Assembly (NCBI GenBank): GCA_945889005.1
Contig: CAMDBI010000012.1
Coordinates: forward strand, 31,485-95,484
DNA length: 64,000 nucleotides
Source: Bacteroides fragilis
Lineage (GTDB): Bacteria > Bacteroidota > Bacteroidia > Bacteroidales > DTGW01
Direction of reading: 5' to 3'
Of this stretch, positions 28,901-35,280 are shown piece after piece (position 1 is the first letter of the stretch; every line of letters starts with the position of its first letter). The translations under genes and the position numbers were made by a program. The notes below the pieces were generated by a model. The model saw only the letters and a list, made by a program, of their open reading frames with translations, ran no database searches and was not told the origin of the DNA.

Positions 28901-30650
28901 TAATACATCTGTTGCAAGTATTTCGGGAAATATGGTACATATTACCGGGGTAGGAACTACAATTATTACCGCCAAACATGACGGAAACTCGATTATAGCT
29001 GCTGCGCCTCTGGTCAGTAGAAATTTAATTGTGAAGGCCGATACTTTATTTATTACTGCAGCAAATACCTCTGGAATATATGGCGAAACACAAACATTTA
29101 ATTTTAATGCAAGTGGTTTAAGAAACAATGATTCCATCATTGCCCAAGTCGGAGTTACCTATACTAGTTTGGCTAAAGATACCAGTAGTGTTGGAACATA
29201 CGATGTAACTCCATCGGCTGTCGTTTTTGCAACGGGACGTGGTTTTGCTTCCAATTATATTTTAAAATACAGTAAAGGAACGCACACAATTCAACAGGCT
29301 GTACTAATTGTAAAAGCCGACAATAAATCTAAACAATATGGCAATGCCAACCCTAGTTTAACTGCTGTTATTACTGGATTTAAAAATTCTGATATTGCTA
29401 CAGTAAGCTCTATTGCTACAAATGCTATAGAGTCAAGCGAATTAGGTAGTTATTCAATTATTCCTTCAGATATTACCTTTACTAAAGGTAATATTACTAA
29501 TTATAGTGTTACATATCAGAATGGAACTCTCACAATAACTCCAGCTTCATTAACCATCAAAGCCAACGACAAGAGCAAAGCGTATTTTAGCAGTAATCCA
29601 ATATTTGATTACACTTGTACAGGCTTTGTAAATGGCGAAACCGATGTAGTGCTTACCAGCAAACCTCAATTGAGTTGTTTGGCAACAAAAACAAGTGTTG
29701 CAGGCACATACCCAATTACATTGTCTGGTGCTAGTGCATCAAACTATAGCATTACTTATCAGTCAGGTACACTTACTGTATTGCCTTCGACCATTCAACT
29801 TTGTTTGATCACGGTCGATATGGAAAGTGGCAAAAATATGGTTATTTGGGAGCGCCAAAAGGGTATGGGAATAAAGAGTTACAATGTTTATAGAGAAACC
29901 AATACTGCAAACCAATATGAAAAAATTGACTCACTTTTGGCAACTGAAAATAGTGTATTTATTGACCCAACGGCTATTCCCGAGCAACAACGGTACAGTT
30001 ATAAAATCTCTGCCGTTGACTCGTCCGACAATGAATCGGTTCAGAGCAAATATCATAAAAATCTGTTCTTACAATCGTCTGTATCGTCGAGCAAAGATGC
30101 TGTGAACTTAAGCTGGAAAAAATACGAAATCGAAGGTAACGAACTCAATTTCGAGAGTTATATTATTTACAAAGGCTCATCGGCTGCTACTTTAGAAAGT
30201 ATAACTACACTTAGTGCCAATGAAGATGTATATATCGATCGTACAGATCTTATTACCAAGCCATATTATCGAATTGCTGGTGTTAAGAAAGATGCTTGCG
30301 TGGTTACCAAGTTAAAAGCCAATAGTGGACCGTTTAGTCATTCAATTTCAAACTTGGAAGATAACCGATTGCGTAGCGATGGCACAGGTTTGACTCAGCT
30401 TGGTAACATTCAATTTATTGTTGCTCCCAATCCTGCTAGAGATCAATTAAATATTTACTTTAAATTTTTAGAAAATGCTAAATCTGAAATCGAAATACTA
30501 GACGCGTCGGGTCGTATGGTTTACAGAAAGTCTATGACAGGTTCTCAAACTACTATCGATCTCAAAGTACATAAAATTTCGAAAGGCTTTTATTATATTC
30601 GTCTTAAGCAGCGAGATGTATTTCTGATAAAGCAGTTTGTTGTACAATAA
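19968..30650 (+). CDS. Giant multidomain surface protein (LamG, FN3, beta-helix, MBG, T9SS tail)
   Basis: 3560 residues with signal peptide (MRNFTKTLSLLLGILWSAS..., cleavage after LSAQ). Modules by approximate residue: LamG-like domains starting near 28, 334, 632, 949 and 1361 (each opening with a FDGxxDYV-type strand), with fibronectin-III-like modules between them (GFTANW motif near 250, 548, 868, 1190, 1283); three parallel beta-helix units (1591-2025, 2031-2448, 2455-2821), each ending DQ(K/R)G-x-R-x-x-G-x-x-x-IGA(Y/F)E; an Ig-like domain (2945-3020); three MBG-type domains (3025-3275); two FN3-like modules (3282-3450); and a T9SS type A sorting domain (3482-3560, with APNPARDQLNIYF and GRMVYRKSM). 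It should be exported by T9SS to the cell surface; adhesion or glycan binding is likely but inferred. No frameshift. Confidence 0.9.
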   Translation: MRNFTKTLSLLLGILWSASTLSAQTPGNCLAFDGINDYITLPSNAALNFSGSSSFTIAAWVYPVTGNAALLLKQGVIRYNVQYAFHISGSKVFFNTDVLNANGWQVFSSNAFIPNNQWTHIAVVKNGSSVSIYINGQLDGTNTLDANHTNATASSGAVSVGGNNGWISNTPQKLDEVSIWSKAFSLSEIQGLYAVAPTGSETGLIAAYNFSSSNGTVLTDISPNAINGTLTNFALSGSASNWTLAWRALPANNISKTGFTANWPDVAGATNYRIDISDKSDFSNLIVNNANAGTNLNYIATGLTANIHYYRVRYVDANGISENTQAVKIEIAPGNCLEFDGVDDVVSCGVQNPTTFTMEAWFNASVNSRDQAILSTFNESSYAGCELHLGANGIMYFTIKGTANVDVPTSAAIQPNTWNHVAVTYNGSNVIVYINGILSGTAQVTGYVPGSSNLKIGQRSVNVTASIFKGKIDEVRVWNIARTESDIQQSMFKELVGNEAGLLSYYNFNQTSGLVLNEAKGAYVGTIASFPTWTSSAVFCPFVNDANNIRPSGFTANWVPYLNATTYKIDVDDNSDFTSPLITDFDCGNVTTKNIPVPLSEGINYYYRIRAVTANGTSSNSEAKLFALTPQNALAFDGANDYVFVPQIAVNLNEITIETWINLTLGSTGAAGMYGIFNTDAWVDRSLHYQINTAGVQFALHGNSVHPTFPYLFSPNTWYHTAVTFSSTTKDAKFYVNGTLVQTVNIPVTTLVNLYNASIGCWHNPGVSINRFFNGKMDDYRIWNKALSQAEIQARMNSGLTGSEANLLLYFNFNQGIAFDNNAALNKLLDASYRKQIGTLTNFDLSGSVSNYVNGFDAPIVYNATNVTSTGFTANIKAVAGATKYRIDVSDKKDFSTLLINSYDAGTNTNVALSLALKPGVNYYYRARYEAATGESYNSNVNPFMLQAGNAIAMDGANDYVNISNRNWNLSKVTLETWVYCNVNTSSSTQFLTSKGSEKLEMHIGNGLNNSLRFIPTPGVYFDAPVNSLIPNQWNHIACSYDPTNSSNNKIYINGTSVTIAKAGSNPVTTPLVNDNTNFHLGARVGVGLHFNGIMDEVRVWNLIRSESEIQNNMYSSLAGNETGIVAYYNFNQGAAGVANVGLTAIPDLTGNGNNGTLYGSALVGTTSNYVTSPIYNFILDATSVSAAGTGFTANWNPMPGATGYLIDVANNPEFTAPIITDSPSAAGTASKSISGLSLVAGYSYYYRMRYTTATGTSSYSETKLLSYGTAMYNASKVTSTDFTANWKAVAGATKYRIDVSDKSDFSNLLANNVDAGVGTSKTITGLNLALGTNYYYRMRYEISAVTSGNSLAKTFMLGAGNSLSFDGADDYVNMGTLSPTGNFSTGFTYMGWVKYNSFNNWSRLFDFGKGQDSYNILLANNTTTNNLYLANRIGTAETHVEATTKLPIGQWIHIAATISTTGTGVLYINGQNVASGSISVPSNEIRTSCYLSKSNWPSDGYFNGNMDNVSIWNRALSAAEIQNLQDSTFIGNETGLVAFYDFNQGVPNGYNKLLTTLSDATGACNGQLSNFALENERGSNYAYSGQSINVFYVKADAVNGGNGLTPTSAFNNLNAAFAAATGRDTIKVAAGIYYQPAFDKSFTNNSNSLTLLGGYNNSFTARDIVANKTIISGLSGATVPIINILYCDFTIDGFTIKNGISNIEGGAIKYDAKDKIYNINVSNCEFLNNKTTSGHGGAIWMNTSNTNSQANISNCKFIGNSAGSWGGALINESFKLVISNCFFDGNTARNGGGGAIYTYKGTLNLSGSTFVNNEAINVAGGALLNQATTSSMITNNTFYNNRTNQSAGAIWTGSWSTTTMAHNTIVGNFSSHASSTGAVECESGPLKLLGNIIAGNFSNNVGAYDLWRNANGTIVDEGYNIFGTNGLAGHTPDSKSFTVNSDQLYNILESANQSNTAARLFPAKVTNNGGSTPTIKVIGRVLKNSGGSFVGIRTVPNTYSVFTDQKGTARLLGNATIGAYESEIPQSEKIIYVNGNLSNLGDGRTPASAYNNLQAAFATCTEADTIKVAAGTYTQPSTVIAFGNYGVKNIIVYGGYKADFTARDTAQYRSTLQANTGSVVPILWIIDGNFTIDGFTIKDGKATAYPYEGGAIHFHTTTSYTLNVSNCLFTNNRQSQGNGGVIWALTQNASSVVNLTNCTFMNNLAEGNGGCGGVISALFATFNITGCSFINNSSTNVGGAIYFDRVTAVIKNSTFFGNRTNTNAGAIWAGDQTAGVASNITLIHNTIVGNFNSQITGAGAICCARGLMSLQGNIIAGNFSNIGTPVAYDVWQEQGAVTDNGYNIFGTNGTNVLTVNANSIVIANDQLYRILESSNQTNTSARLFPAKVANNGGATATVKVIGKYFNNSTGIEKNIRQVPAVVNAITMPTTDQRGIARTSGAACIGAYETNPADKYIYVNANAASDGIGTFENPCKYLYTAIAKASVTDTILVAAGTYSAPDTSFVINKPLTLMGGFNASFSQHDPKTYVSYIQYYSGNAPLVKIKNASAEINGFTLLNAQSTTLGGAVVVSITNNTSYNVVFKNCIFNSNKASNGGGICLDATLGLTNISNVTVSHCTFSSNSVTAYGGGVSSSGKFNTSIKNCTFFNNSSALNGGAIYQGQEGTMLLKQNTIVGNSCTTTSAGGGVACNAGTISLLANIIAKNNSSANKHNVYKVSGTVTDKGYNLLGTEGSNCMVAATGTDSLSNAQLDLLLTTSALANYGGHTPTMKLLKKDFTNVASALKYVNIVPAEVGGIVLETTDQRGVNRIGGASCIGAFEYRDTLQVKHITVGALTATSASFHFTPGSFSQRVVFIKNDNAASAELPINGTTYTANSVFGSGTQIASSGWYCVYNGSDTVFSVTGLNPVQTYVVKAYEYNDVAYYHTVVGVNNPKSFETPQKTQHINFSIESKNWGDADFSLPDSTNLGLRPVIYESSNTSVASISGNMVHITGVGTTIITAKHDGNSIIAAAPLVSRNLIVKADTLFITAANTSGIYGETQTFNFNASGLRNNDSIIAQVGVTYTSLAKDTSSVGTYDVTPSAVVFATGRGFASNYILKYSKGTHTIQQAVLIVKADNKSKQYGNANPSLTAVITGFKNSDIATVSSIATNAIESSELGSYSIIPSDITFTKGNITNYSVTYQNGTLTITPASLTIKANDKSKAYFSSNPIFDYTCTGFVNGETDVVLTSKPQLSCLATKTSVAGTYPITLSGASASNYSITYQSGTLTVLPSTIQLCLITVDMESGKNMVIWERQKGMGIKSYNVYRETNTANQYEKIDSLLATENSVFIDPTAIPEQQRYSYKISAVDSSDNESVQSKYHKNLFLQSSVSSSKDAVNLSWKKYEIEGNELNFESYIIYKGSSAATLESITTLSANEDVYIDRTDLITKPYYRIAGVKKDACVVTKLKANSGPFSHSISNLEDNRLRSDGTGLTQLGNIQFIVAPNPARDQLNIYFKFLENAKSEIEILDASGRMVYRKSMTGSQTTIDLKVHKISKGFYYIRLKQRDVFLIKQFVVQ

Positions 30651-30664
30651 ATACTCCAAAAAAA

Positions 30665-31315
30665 CTATTTCAAACGGTTGTAATATGCTACCAGTTTGCG
30701 CAAATCGTTAAATTTATTAATATTCAATTGGTGCGATTGAATGTACAGTTCCAAATAATAGTGATTGTTGGGGAATGCATTTAGAATACCCTTTTTGTTG
30801 TTTTTAAGCTTTTGAAAACTTCCATTATTTATGGAAATATAAAAAGTTTCGCTGTAAACAAATTCGCGTTTTGCCGACGACTTAATGCTTTTTGTTTTTA
30901 ACAAATATAAAAAAGCCTTGCCTCGTTCAAGTATTTGATAATAGCCAACATTGTTTTTGTAAAAAATTCGTTTGTAATATTCTGTACCTCTCGAATCTAT
31001 GCTATCCATTTCGAATGATCCAACAAGGCTCATGTCTGGAATCAATATTGAATCGTTGGTTTCGACAAGCAATTGTTTGGAGCAAATATCAAATTTAATT
31101 TTTACAGCCGAAAAAAGTTCTCCCGACGAATTTAATATTTTGCCCACTCTAAAGCTGTCTGTTATAAATGGATGTCCAAATACATTGGTGTATTCATTTT
31201 TGTAATTTGTTGTCGAAAAATTGACTTTTGCAAAACTTTGGAGAGAAACAATTTTTTGGGAATAGAGTTTTAAAACGGCTATAAATAGAAACACGAAAAG
31301 CGTTCGAAGTTTCAT
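30665..31315 (-). CDS. Secreted protein of unknown function
   Basis: 216 residues with a signal peptide (MKLRTLFVFLFIAVLKLYSQ). The remainder is beta-rich and Lys/Asn/Tyr-rich with no motif I recognise. It runs convergently to the giant surface protein gene (14 nt between stops) and sits 3 nt after the GT9 gene, so it is probably co-transcribed with it. Real gene status is supported by the signal peptide, length and tight spacing. Confidence 0.6.
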   Translation of the reverse strand: MKLRTLFVFLFIAVLKLYSQKIVSLQSFAKVNFSTTNYKNEYTNVFGHPFITDSFRVGKILNSSGELFSAVKIKFDICSKQLLVETNDSILIPDMSLVGSFEMDSIDSRGTEYYKRIFYKNNVGYYQILERGKAFLYLLKTKSIKSSAKREFVYSETFYISINNGSFQKLKNNKKGILNAFPNNHYYLELYIQSHQLNINKFNDLRKLVAYYNRLK

Positions 31316-31318
31316 TTT

Positions 31319-32311
31319 TTATAATTCAATATTGAGATAGGTCATAGCAACATTGGCTATTTCATCAATATTCTGCTTGTTCATACAGTTGAAATGACCT
31401 TTGGGGCAGGTTTTGTAACCAATCTTTGAACAAGGTCTACAGCGCAGACCTTTTACCTCGAACTGAACATGTACATTGCCAGGCATATAAGGATACATTC
31501 CAAATTCGGGAACTGTATTGCCCCATATTGAAAGTATTTCTTTGTGAAAGGCAGCTGCAACGTGCATCATACCGGTGTCGTGGGTAATCACCAAATTCGA
31601 ATGTTTTATAATAGATGCCGATTGGTTTAAGTTAAATTTTCCACAAGCATTGTATACATGGCTTAGTTTCTGGTCAATAATACTATCGGCTGTCGATGCG
31701 TCTTCGGGACCTCCAATGAGTATTATGGGAACCAAAAGTCTGCTACATAGTTCGTGCAATTTATCTACAGGCAATTGTTTGGTTGCATGTTTGGCTCCAA
31801 TAACAATTACTGTATAGCCATCCCTAAAATCTTCGGGAAGCATCTCAGGTTTTATTTCATCTTTCTCGGGGATAAAAAAATCGAGACCTTTGTGGTCGTT
31901 TTCGATGTTTAATATCTGCGTTGTAGCCATATAGCGGTCTACAATATGAGTGTCGGGCAGTCGGTTAATTTTCAGGTTTGTTAGCAACCATTTTTCAAAA
32001 TTGAGCTTTTTGAACGAAACCGACATCGATTTCAGTTTTCTTTTTACAATTGAACTTCTCAAATTGTTGTGAAGGTCAAATATATAGTCGAATTTTTCTT
32101 TTTTCAGGCTTTTAATGGTCTCGTTCAGATTGTCAGAAAATGCATGAATTTTGTCGATATACGGATTGCTTTCGACAAGAATTGAGAATTGTTTTTTTGT
32201 CAAATAATGAATTTCCGCATTTTCGACTTGTTGCTTTATGCAACGGATCACCGGGGTTGTAAGTACTATATCGCCTATTGAACTGAAGCGAATAATTAAA
32301 ATTTTTGCCAC
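31319..32311 (-). CDS. Glycosyltransferase family 9 (heptosyltransferase-like)
   Basis: 330 residues. The N-terminus RFSSIGDIVLTTPVIRCIK and the C-terminal-domain motif THDTGMMHVAAAF (D-x-G-x-x-H) are hallmarks of GT9 GT-B enzymes such as WaaC/WaaF. The C-terminal region has Cys residues (LRCRPCSKIGYKTCPKGHFNC) common in these proteins from this phylum. It likely adds a sugar to the lipopolysaccharide core at the cytoplasmic face. The exact sugar donor is not known. Confidence 0.9.
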   Translation of the reverse strand: MAKILIIRFSSIGDIVLTTPVIRCIKQQVENAEIHYLTKKQFSILVESNPYIDKIHAFSDNLNETIKSLKKEKFDYIFDLHNNLRSSIVKRKLKSMSVSFKKLNFEKWLLTNLKINRLPDTHIVDRYMATTQILNIENDHKGLDFFIPEKDEIKPEMLPEDFRDGYTVIVIGAKHATKQLPVDKLHELCSRLLVPIILIGGPEDASTADSIIDQKLSHVYNACGKFNLNQSASIIKHSNLVITHDTGMMHVAAAFHKEILSIWGNTVPEFGMYPYMPGNVHVQFEVKGLRCRPCSKIGYKTCPKGHFNCMNKQNIDEIANVAMTYLNIEL

Positions 32312-32331
32312 TTTTGTTTATTGAAACACAA

Positions 32332-32339
32332 CAAATGTA
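32332..32339 (-). promoter_or_regulatory. Candidate -7 element (TACATTTG) for GT9 gene
   Basis: Minus-strand TACATTTG matches the Bacteroidota -7 consensus TAnnTTTG and lies about 20 nt before the GT9 start. A -33 TTTG at the right spacing is not evident, so support is moderate. Confidence 0.45.
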
Positions 32340-32464
32340 TAAATATTTTTGATTAATTAAAATAATTGAAGCTTAAACGAATTAATAATTAATTGGTAAG
32401 CAGTAAAGATTTATTATCAATAATCATTTTATTTGTATATTAGCCAACGAATTATTTTAGAAAA

Positions 32465-33184
32465 ATGCCATTAATAATACATATCGAAACATCTGAAAAC
32501 ATTTGTTCAGTGGCTTTGTCGCAAGGTCAGAAACTTCTTTCATATCGCCAGTCCGAAGGCGAACGATCACATGCCTCACAACTCACTATGCTTATTCAAG
32601 AAGTTTTAGACAGTTGCAATAAAAATGTCAACTTATTACAAGCTGTTTCGGTAAGTAAAGGTCCTGGTTCTTATACCGGTTTGCGAATAGGTGTGTCGGT
32701 TGCCAAAGGACTTTGTTATGGGCTCAATATACCTTTAATTGCGGTAAACACGCTCGAAGCACTATGTTATGGAGCTAGTCAACGCGAGTTTTTAAACAAA
32801 TTGAAACTCGATCCTGGTATTACAACTTTGTTGTGTCCTATGCTCGATGCCCGACGAATGGAGGTTTATAGAGCTTTTTTTAATACAAATTTCGAGTACG
32901 AAATTGAAACGGCTGCCGAAATAATCGAAAAATATACTTATAGAGATATTCTCGATAAAAATCAGGTAATTTTTTTCGGTAGCGGTTCGGGCAAAATTCA
33001 AGATTTAGTAGCTCACCCAAATGCTTTTTTTATTCCTGAGGTTTTTCCCAAAGCACGCTATTTAGTACCCTTTGCATACAAAGCATTTGTCGATAGTAAG
33101 TTCGAAAATACTGCCTATTTCGAGCCATACTATTTGAAAGATTTTGTGGCAACCACCAGCAAGAAAAACGTTTTGATATGTTAA
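32465..33184 (+). CDS. tsaB: TsaB, tRNA threonylcarbamoyladenosine synthesis partner
   Basis: 239 residues, usual for TsaB. The N-terminus IIHIETSENICSVALSQGQ and KGPGSYTGLRIGVSVAKGL match the ASKHA-fold TsaB/YeaZ family. It pairs with TsaD and TsaE to make t6A37 on ANN-decoding tRNAs. It overlaps the DUF3108 gene by 7 nt, so the two are translationally coupled. tsaD and tsaE are not in the window. Confidence 0.93.
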   Translation: MPLIIHIETSENICSVALSQGQKLLSYRQSEGERSHASQLTMLIQEVLDSCNKNVNLLQAVSVSKGPGSYTGLRIGVSVAKGLCYGLNIPLIAVNTLEALCYGASQREFLNKLKLDPGITTLLCPMLDARRMEVYRAFFNTNFEYEIETAAEIIEKYTYRDILDKNQVIFFGSGSGKIQDLVAHPNAFFIPEVFPKARYLVPFAYKAFVDSKFENTAYFEPYYLKDFVATTSKKNVLIC

Positions 33185-33978
33185 GGAATGTAAAGGTTCA
33201 AGTTTCCATACTATTATTTTTACTGTTTACTGTCCACTGTCCACTGTCCACTATTTTCGCTCAATCGCATGCTAAGTCGCTTTCAAACAACGCTTTTCAA
33301 GCAGGTGAAACACTCATCTACGATGTGCGATTTAGTTTTATTAAAGGAGGTGAAGTTACCTTAAAGTTAAGCAAAGAATTGCTAGACAGCAACCAAGTGT
33401 ATTATGCTGTCTTGCAGGGACGAACAATTGGTATTTGGGAAAAAATGTTTCATGTCGACGATAAATTTAATACATGGTTCGACATCGAAACGGGTTTGCC
33501 ATATTTGGATGTGAGCGATGTAACCGAAGGCAAATATAAACGTTTCAACGAAGTTCGATACGATCATTCGACTTATAGTTTAGTTTCGAAACGTAAAGGC
33601 TATAAGAAAATGCCTTCTCATACACTCGATATTGTTTCGGTGTTTTATTATATACGCCGAATGGATTATTCAAATATCAAACCCGGCGAAATTCGCAAGT
33701 ATCTTACTTATTTTCAAGATACTATTTTTCCATTCGAAATAAAATTTAAAGGTCGCGAGATTCTCAATACCAAATTCGGAAAAGTCAATTGTCTCAAATT
33801 TGTACCTGTGGTCGAGCCGGGTCGTATTTTTAAAACTAATGAGGATATGCGCTTTTGGTTTACCGACGACAGCAATTTAATACCCATTCGTATTGAATTC
33901 GATATGTGGGTTGGTTCGGCTATTGCCGAAGTACGAGAGTATAAAGGTTTAAAAGTACCTCTGAAAACCTCGAAATGA
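33178..33978 (+). CDS. DUF3108 periplasmic protein
   Basis: 266 residues. The N-terminus is a signal peptide (VQVSILLFLLFTVHCPLS, then TIFAQ), and GETLIYDVRFSFIKGGEVTL begins the DUF3108 domain. The beta-rich body ends EVREYKGLKVPLKT. Function is not established; members are envelope proteins. Odd point: the codons of the signal peptide (33227-33253) are made of the 7-mer tgtccac repeated, a repeat family otherwise seen between genes. Confidence 0.85.
   Translation: MLRNVKVQVSILLFLLFTVHCPLSTIFAQSHAKSLSNNAFQAGETLIYDVRFSFIKGGEVTLKLSKELLDSNQVYYAVLQGRTIGIWEKMFHVDDKFNTWFDIETGLPYLDVSDVTEGKYKRFNEVRYDHSTYSLVSKRKGYKKMPSHTLDIVSVFYYIRRMDYSNIKPGEIRKYLTYFQDTIFPFEIKFKGREILNTKFGKVNCLKFVPVVEPGRIFKTNEDMRFWFTDDSNLIPIRIEFDMWVGSAIAEVREYKGLKVPLKTSK
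33227..33254. repeat. Heptamer repeat (TGTCCAC) inside a signal-peptide coding region
   Basis: Three to four near-perfect tandem copies of the 7-mer actgtcc within the coding sequence of the DUF3108 gene. Because the unit is 7 bp, gain or loss of one copy would shift the reading frame. Confidence 0.85.
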
Positions 33979-34065
33979 TAGATGAAATTTGTCATTCTCA
34001 ACTTTTGGATTAATTTTGCTTCGCTTTAGAGCATAAATATTTAAAAATCTAATATATAGTTATAT

Positions 34066-34635
34066 ATGGCAAATACAGCAGATTTCAAAAATGGTCTTTA
34101 TATGAAGTTCAATGGAGACCTATTCACTTTGGTAAGTTTTCAACACGTAAAACCCGGTAAAGGTGGAGCTTTTGTACGTACCAAGATGAAAAGCTTAACC
34201 AATGGACGCGTGATCGAAAATACATTTACAGCTGGCGAAAAAATCGATTTGGCTAATATCGAACGCCGTCCGCATCAGTTTTTGTACAACGACGAAGAAG
34301 GTTATCATTTCATGCACGAGCAAACATACGAACAGATTGCTATTAAGAAAGATCTAATTACTTCGCCCGATCTGCTCAAAGAAGGTCAGTATGTCGAAAT
34401 GCTATTTGATGCCGACAACGAAACTGCGCTTACTTGCGAATTGCCTCCTTTTGTAACCCTCGAAGTTACTTATACAGAGCCCGGAGTTAAAGGCGATACT
34501 GCTTCGTCGAACTCATTGAAAAAAGCAACTGTCGAAACTGGTGCTACTGTTATGATTCCGTTGTTTATCGAACAAGGAACCCGCATCAAAATCGATACAC
34601 GCGATGGCAGTTATTCTGAAAGAGCAAAAGACTAA
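34066..34635 (+). CDS. efp: Elongation factor P
   Basis: 189 residues, standard EF-P length, with KOW-like N domain, two OB domains and the C-terminal signature region RIKIDTRDGSYSERAK. The tip loop is KPGKGGAF with the Lys at position 32 that is modified in some lineages. EF-P relieves ribosome stalling at proline stretches. No modification genes are nearby. It is followed 10 nt later by the YhcH-like gene. Confidence 0.97.
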   Translation: MANTADFKNGLYMKFNGDLFTLVSFQHVKPGKGGAFVRTKMKSLTNGRVIENTFTAGEKIDLANIERRPHQFLYNDEEGYHFMHEQTYEQIAIKKDLITSPDLLKEGQYVEMLFDADNETALTCELPPFVTLEVTYTEPGVKGDTASSNSLKKATVETGATVMIPLFIEQGTRIKIDTRDGSYSERAKD

Positions 34636-34644
34636 ATTATTGGA

Positions 34645-35094
34645 ATGATTACAGATTCTTTAATAAATATTGCTCTGTACAAGTGCTTGAGCAAGAACTT
34701 TGCTACTGCTATTGATTTTTTTCTAAAAAACGATTTGAATACTTTGCCACTTGGCAAAACACTCATTGATGGCGACACTGTGTTTGTATCAATAAACGAA
34801 TATACCTGTAAAGATATAAGCCTTGCCAAGTGGGAGTCGCATAAAAAGTATGCCGACATTCAGCTAGTGCTCAAAGGTTCCGAAAAAATGGGTTTTGCAC
34901 CGTTGGATGGTATGACGGTTTTAGAAGATTATAATATCGAGAAAGATCTTATTTTCTACAATGGAAGTGGCGATTATGTAACAGTTGATCAGTCAAAATT
35001 TGTCATTTTTATGCCTCAGGATGCTCACCAACCCGGTGTTTGTATAGGGCAATCAGAAGAGGTAAAAAAAGTTGTTTTTAAGGTTTTGATGTAA
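34645..35094 (+). CDS. YhcH/YjgK/YiaL family protein
   Basis: 149 residues. WESHKKYADIQLVLKGSEKM and the closing FMPQDAHQPGVC match the YhcH/YjgK/YiaL (DUF386) cupin-like family, linked to sugar acid or sialic acid metabolism in enterobacteria. His residues in these motifs probably bind metal. It sits 10 nt behind efp and ends before a strong terminator. The real substrate here is unknown. Confidence 0.88.
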   Translation: MITDSLINIALYKCLSKNFATAIDFFLKNDLNTLPLGKTLIDGDTVFVSINEYTCKDISLAKWESHKKYADIQLVLKGSEKMGFAPLDGMTVLEDYNIEKDLIFYNGSGDYVTVDQSKFVIFMPQDAHQPGVCIGQSEEVKKVVFKVLM

Positions 35095-35148
35095 TATAGA
35101 AAATAGATTAAAGACTAATAGACATAAGTATTAAGACTAATAAATAAA

Positions 35149-35178
35149 AAAGGCTGCCCGGTATATCGAGCAGCCTTT
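35149..35178. terminator. Intrinsic terminator, probably bidirectional
   Basis: Stem AAAGGCTGC (35149-35157) pairs with GCAGCCTTT (35170-35178), extended by an inner CG/CG pair, and is flanked by A-rich sequence on the left and T-rich on the right. It sits between the convergent YhcH-like and hppA genes and could stop transcription from both. Confidence 0.85.
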
Positions 35179-35184
35179 CTTTAT

Positions 35185-35280
35185 TTGATAATATCAGATA
35201 TTGGAGATTTTATATCTAAGATTTTGTGTCTTTTGTCTAATATCTAATATCTTATTTCTAATTTCTGTTTGTCTAATATC
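35185..35280. repeat. TCTAATATC short repeat
   Basis: The spacer between the terminator and the end of hppA repeats variants of tctaatatct and tgtctaat. Another AT-rich short tandem family; no gene is seen here. Confidence 0.55.

Noticed and set aside
20588..29140. Many leftward open frames inside the giant surface protein gene
   Set aside because: They are frames opposite to a clear, continuous 10.7 kb coding sequence with domain homology throughout.
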